NCBI GenBank assembly: GCA_938040315.1
Contig: CALHQW010000017.1
Location: 1-64,000 of the forward strand
DNA length: 64,000 nt
Direction of reading: 5' to 3'
From: an uncultured bacterium
Lineage (GTDB): Bacteria > Hydrothermota > Tepidihabitantia > Tepidihabitantales > DTDR01
A program made the position numbers and the translations under genes. The first letter of the stretch is position 1; the number at the start of each line of letters is the position of its first letter. The notes below the pieces were generated by a model. That model made no database searches. It was not told the DNA's origin and was given only the letters and a program-made list of their open reading frames with translations. Of this stretch, positions 60,372 through 64,000 are shown one piece after another.

Positions 60372-61564
60372 TCTTTTATTTTTTTGTAAAGAAAATAAAG
60401 GGCAAAAGGAAAATTAATAACTGTTGGTAACCACATACCGAAGAAAGCAAGTAATTTTCCTCTTAAAACCATTTCTTCAAAAAGTAAAAGCAAAACATAA
60501 TAAAAGGCAAAATAAATTAAACCGAAAATAAAACTAATACCAATACTTCCCTTTTTGATTATTAAACCCAAAGCAATTCCAAAGATTAAGAAAAAGATAT
60601 TGGCAAAGGCTAAGGTTGTTTTTTTATGAAATTCTAATAAAAACCTCTCTTTTTCTCTTATTTTATATTTCAATTTTATCTCCTCCTCTTTAATTCTTCC
60701 CATCTTAATTTCTTCCACTATTTTCTCTTGCTTTAAATCTTTAATTTTCTTTCTTAGACTTCTTATTTCGCTATCAATCTCTTTAATATTCTTAAAAAGT
60801 TGGAAAATATTCATCTCTCTTATTGGTCGATAAGTTCTCTCACGCCTTACTAATTCTTCTTCGTAAGGAAAATTAATTGTTGTCTCTTCAAAGATTATCT
60901 GACGATATTTACTATCTTCTAATTGATGAAGTTCACCCTTTTTCAAAATAAAAGTAAAATAATTCTCCTTTTCCTGTTCTTTTAAAATTCCTTCTTTAGC
61001 AAAGATAAATATTGGTTTAATTTCACCCTCCTTTTTAAAAATAAGGATATCTCTCATCTTGCCACTTTTCTCTTCTAAATAGCCAATATAAATCACATAA
61101 GGAGCAAAATCTTCAAAGAAAATTCCCTCCCGAATTTTAATCTGCGGTTTTTTTCTTGCTAAATCTAATAAAAGATTTCTAATCCGAAATTCTGATTCTG
61201 GCCAAAAAAAATTATTAAAGAAGAACATAAAAAGAGATAAAAAAATAATAAAAATTATTGGAATTTTAATAATCTTAATAATATTAATACCGCTCATCTT
61301 CAAAGCAATTATCTCATTATCTTGGGAAAAACGACCAAAACTACTTATGCCAGCAATGAGGGTAGCAATTGGTAAAATATAGGAAAGCACATAGGGCAAA
61401 GAATATAAAGCAATCTCAAAAACAATCCTTATTTTAACACCTTTCTTTATTAAAAGGTCAGCAAGAATAAACATCCGATCCATCAACATAATAAAAGTGA
61501 GAACAATTATTGAGAAGATTAAAGGAAAGAGATATTCTTTAATTACTTGTTTTTGAATAATCAC
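60368..61564 (-). CDS. LptF/LptG-family LPS export permease, second copy
   Basis: IIQKQVIKEYLFPLIFSIIVLTFIMLMDRMFILADLLIKKGV; SSFGRFSQDNEIIALKMSGINI. Confidence 0.82.
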   Translation of the reverse strand: MIIQKQVIKEYLFPLIFSIIVLTFIMLMDRMFILADLLIKKGVKIRIVFEIALYSLPYVLSYILPIATLIAGISSFGRFSQDNEIIALKMSGINIIKIIKIPIIFIIFLSLFMFFFNNFFWPESEFRIRNLLLDLARKKPQIKIREGIFFEDFAPYVIYIGYLEEKSGKMRDILIFKKEGEIKPIFIFAKEGILKEQEKENYFTFILKKGELHQLEDSKYRQIIFEETTINFPYEEELVRRERTYRPIREMNIFQLFKNIKEIDSEIRSLRKKIKDLKQEKIVEEIKMGRIKEEEIKLKYKIREKERFLLEFHKKTTLAFANIFFLIFGIALGLIIKKGSIGISFIFGLIYFAFYYVLLLLFEEMVLRGKLLAFFGMWLPTVINFPFALYFLYKKIKE

Positions 61565-62669
61565 TTTCGTTATCTAATACTTTTAAAATTGTTCCACCAC
61601 CCAAAACAATTTCGTTTTCTAAATCATAAAAGACCGCCTTCTGACCAGGCGTTATCGCCCACTGGGAAGTTAAAAATTCACAAAGGAATAGATCTTCGTT
61701 AATTTTTTTAACTCTTATTTCACTTGGCTGATGAACATTTCTTATCTGGCATAAAAAGTTTTTATTCTCTATCTCTTTTTCTTTCCAAATTTCCTTTTTA
61801 AGCAAAAATCTTCTTTTATACACCAAATCTTTTTTACCTACATAAAGGGCATTGTTTTTACTATCGATCTTTAAAACATAGAGTCTCTCTTTATAAGGAA
61901 TTCTTAATCCCCTTCTTTGACCAATCGTATATTGATAGATTCCTTTATGAGTTCCTAAAAAAGTTATCTTCCCATTTTCTATTAAATAAATGGGACCTTC
62001 TTTATTTAATTTATCTTTTCCTTTTTCTTCTAAAATCTTCAAAATAAAATCACTATATTTCTTATCAGGAATGAAACAAATTTCTTGACTCTTTTTCTTT
62101 TTGGCTACCGGCAAAGAAAGTTTTAAAGCAATTTCTCTTACTTCCTTTTTACTTTTTTCTCCTAAGGGAAAAATTGTTCTTGCTAATATCTCATCGGTTA
62201 AGGAATAAAGAAAATAGGTTTGGTCATCCTTTTTACTCTTTGCTCTTTTTAAAAAATAATTGTTATTAATTTTTATGATTTGGGCATAATGACCAGTGGC
62301 AATATAATCTGCCGAGACTTTGTTAGCAAAATCTAAAAGGGCTAAAAACTTAATGTAACGATTACATTCCGCACAAGGATTAGGAGTAAAGCCGGAAAGA
62401 TAATTGTTAATGAAATCTTTTATTATTATTTCATTAAATAGTTTTCTTAAATCTAATAGATAATGGGGGATTTTCAAATTTTCGGCACAACTTTGAGCAT
62501 CTCTTATGCCGTAATAGCCGCAACAGATTTTCTCATTTTCTTTTATTGAATATCTATCCCAGATATGAAAGGTAACGCCGATAACAGAATAGCCCTTTTC
62601 TTTTAAAAGATAGGCGGCAACTGCTGAATCCACACCGCCACTCATTGCGACAACTACTTTCTTTTCCAT
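61539..62669 (-). CDS. mnmA: tRNA 2-thiouridine synthesis protein
   Basis: VVVAMSGGVDSAVAAYLLKEKGYSVIGVTFHIWD; TPNPCAECNRYIKF; ATGHYAQI; GQRRGLRI. Confidence 0.94.
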   Translation of the reverse strand: MEKKVVVAMSGGVDSAVAAYLLKEKGYSVIGVTFHIWDRYSIKENEKICCGYYGIRDAQSCAENLKIPHYLLDLRKLFNEIIIKDFINNYLSGFTPNPCAECNRYIKFLALLDFANKVSADYIATGHYAQIIKINNNYFLKRAKSKKDDQTYFLYSLTDEILARTIFPLGEKSKKEVREIALKLSLPVAKKKKSQEICFIPDKKYSDFILKILEEKGKDKLNKEGPIYLIENGKITFLGTHKGIYQYTIGQRRGLRIPYKERLYVLKIDSKNNALYVGKKDLVYKRRFLLKKEIWKEKEIENKNFLCQIRNVHQPSEIRVKKINEDLFLCEFLTSQWAITPGQKAVFYDLENEIVLGGGTILKVLDNESDYSKTSN

Positions 62670-62911
62670 TTTTTAATCTTAATATAGGTATGGATTCTTT
62701 CCAGAACATCTTTTGGTACTTCATAATTAGTTAAACTCCTCAGTTCATAAATTATTTTTCGTAAAGATTTAATCAATCTTGTGCATTCCCGACAGACCAT
62801 TCGGTGTTTTTCTAACTCAATAAAAATCTCGGAAGGCAATTCTTCGTCCAGATATTCAACCAGATATTTTTGAAAAACTTCACAATTATATTCAATCTTT
62901 CTCTTTTTCAT
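62654..62911 (-). CDS. Zinc-finger (zf-HC2) anti-sigma factor
   Basis: FQKYLVEYLDEELPSEIFIELEKHRMVCRECTRLI; overlaps the ECF sigma gene by 4 nt. Confidence 0.78.
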   Translation of the reverse strand: MKKRKIEYNCEVFQKYLVEYLDEELPSEIFIELEKHRMVCRECTRLIKSLRKIIYELRSLTNYEVPKDVLERIHTYIKIKKWKRK

Positions 62912-63549
62912 ATTTTAATCAAATCTTTAAGTTTTTCTCTTAAAAATAATCTTCCGCGGTGCAGGCGAGATTTGACCGCCGGCACAGTAAGTTTTAAAAT
63001 CTCTGCAATCTCCTTATTAGATAAACCTTCCACATCTTTTAAGAGTACTACGGACCGATAAACCTCCGGTACCTCTTCTAAAGCCTTTCTTATTGCCTTT
63101 TGCAGTTCTTTTCGTTCATAAATCAATTCGGGATTTTGAGTCTCGTCAGGAATTTCTTGAGGAATATCTTCATAACCCGGAACTGTCTGGTCAAGAGAAA
63201 TAACTTTCTCTTCTTTGGAACGCCTTTTTAATTTTCTCAGTGCCACATTCATGGCGATCCGATAAAGCCAGGTATAAAAACTTGACCTTTCTTGAAATTT
63301 TTTAATGAACCGATAAGCCCTTATTAAAGTCTCTTGTAAAACTTCAATCGCATCTTGCTCATTATTTAAAAATCGATAGGCTAAATTATAAATTTTCTTC
63401 TCATAACGACTAATTAACATCTCAAAGAATTCATCCTTTCCTTCCTTTGCCCTTTTTATCAATTCGCTTTCGGGCAAAGGTAAAGATTTTATTTCTTCCT
63501 TAGGTTTAATTAAACTTTTTTTGACTTCGTTTCTCTGTTTTTCTATCAT
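62908..63549 (-). CDS. ECF-family RNA polymerase sigma factor (RpoE-like)
   Basis: LISRYEKKIYNLAYRFLNNEQDAIEVLQETLIRAYRFIKKFQERSSFYTWLYRIAMNVALRKLK; LLKDVEGLSNKEIAEILKLTVPAVKSRLHRGR. Confidence 0.92.
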   Translation of the reverse strand: MIEKQRNEVKKSLIKPKEEIKSLPLPESELIKRAKEGKDEFFEMLISRYEKKIYNLAYRFLNNEQDAIEVLQETLIRAYRFIKKFQERSSFYTWLYRIAMNVALRKLKRRSKEEKVISLDQTVPGYEDIPQEIPDETQNPELIYERKELQKAIRKALEEVPEVYRSVVLLKDVEGLSNKEIAEILKLTVPAVKSRLHRGRLFLREKLKDLIKI

Positions 63550-63552
63550 TCT

Positions 63553-64000
63553 CTATTTAATTTTTATTCCCTTGCCTTTACCGGGAGAATTATCAAACAC
63601 CTCAACAATATAATAAATTACCGCAATTGATTTTCTTTCTGACTCACCATGAAAATAGTCATGAATAAGGTTAATATATTCACAAACATCCTTTTCGTAT
63701 TCATTAAGATAAGGATTTTTCGGATGTAATAAATGGGCAATAACTTTTAACTTATAAGAAGGGATATCTAAAAAAACTATGGCACAAGCCGGGTTAACTA
63801 TCTGGTTTAAAAAAGTTTGGGTATAAAAATCTTTGGTTGTGTATAATTCTAAGGAGACCTGCTTATTCAAATCAAAAATTTCTTTACCCTTTTTGTAGAG
63901 ACTCTCTAAAATATTAATCTTTCTCTCAAAGGAGTCATTAATACTTTCTTTTAAGAGATTTATAACTTCTTTTAATTTTTCTTTTTTTGGTAAAAATCCC
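63553..64000 (-). CDS. Conserved protein of unknown function, 5' truncated by the window edge
   Basis: The frame stays open upstream of the listed TTG start to the window end (GFLPKKEKLKEVINLLKESINDSFERKINILESLYKKGKEIFDLNKQVSLELY...). Confidence 0.6.
   Translation of the reverse strand, partial: GFLPKKEKLKEVINLLKESINDSFERKINILESLYKKGKEIFDLNKQVSLELYTTKDFYTQTFLNQIVNPACAIVFLDIPSYKLKVIAHLLHPKNPYLNEYEKDVCEYINLIHDYFHGESERKSIAVIYYIVEVFDNSPGKGKGIKIK

Overview
AT-rich bacterial chromosomal segment, nearly fully coding. About 56 protein-coding genes and 4 tRNAs (Cys-GCA, Ile-GAU, Glu-UUC, Gly-GCC) are supportable. I saw no rRNA, CRISPR array, transposase or prophage. The gene mix suggests a thermophile-like, uncultivated bacterial lineage: archaeal-type iPGM, archaemetzincin, a group-3 Mvh-type [NiFe] hydrogenase pair, GTP-PEPCK, PPDK, a methylmalonyl-CoA module, Lhr-like helicase, and a C25/T9SS-type secreted protein. 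The taxonomic guess is inference only. Both edges cut genes: the TPR gene runs off the left edge and the gene at 63553 runs off the right edge. The most notable observations are: (1) a uniform promoter grammar, TTGA(C/A/T)(A/T/C)-N16-TA(A/T)(A/T)(A/T)T, readable by eye at 14 loci with a 16-bp spacer each time; at mvhG, rplS, mutA, pckG, the 32825 OMP gene and etfA the start codon lies 6-8 nt after the -10, implying leaderless mRNAs. (2) An accessory island at 41.28-43.23 kb between fur-feo and a C25 gene: an orphan PD-(D/E)XK (NucS/DUF91-like) nuclease with its own promoter, a structured leader and flanking repeats, including a decayed copy of the fur promoter. (3) Likely catalytically altered family members: a C25 protein with GNG in place of GHG, a PIN-like protein lacking key Asp residues, and an EndoIII homologue lacking a fourth cluster Cys. 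(4) Redox modules lacking canonical partners: MvhAG without MvhD, EtfA-CCG without EtfB, and an HcnAB-like pair without HcnC. No homology search or folding program was run; family assignments come from motif recognition.
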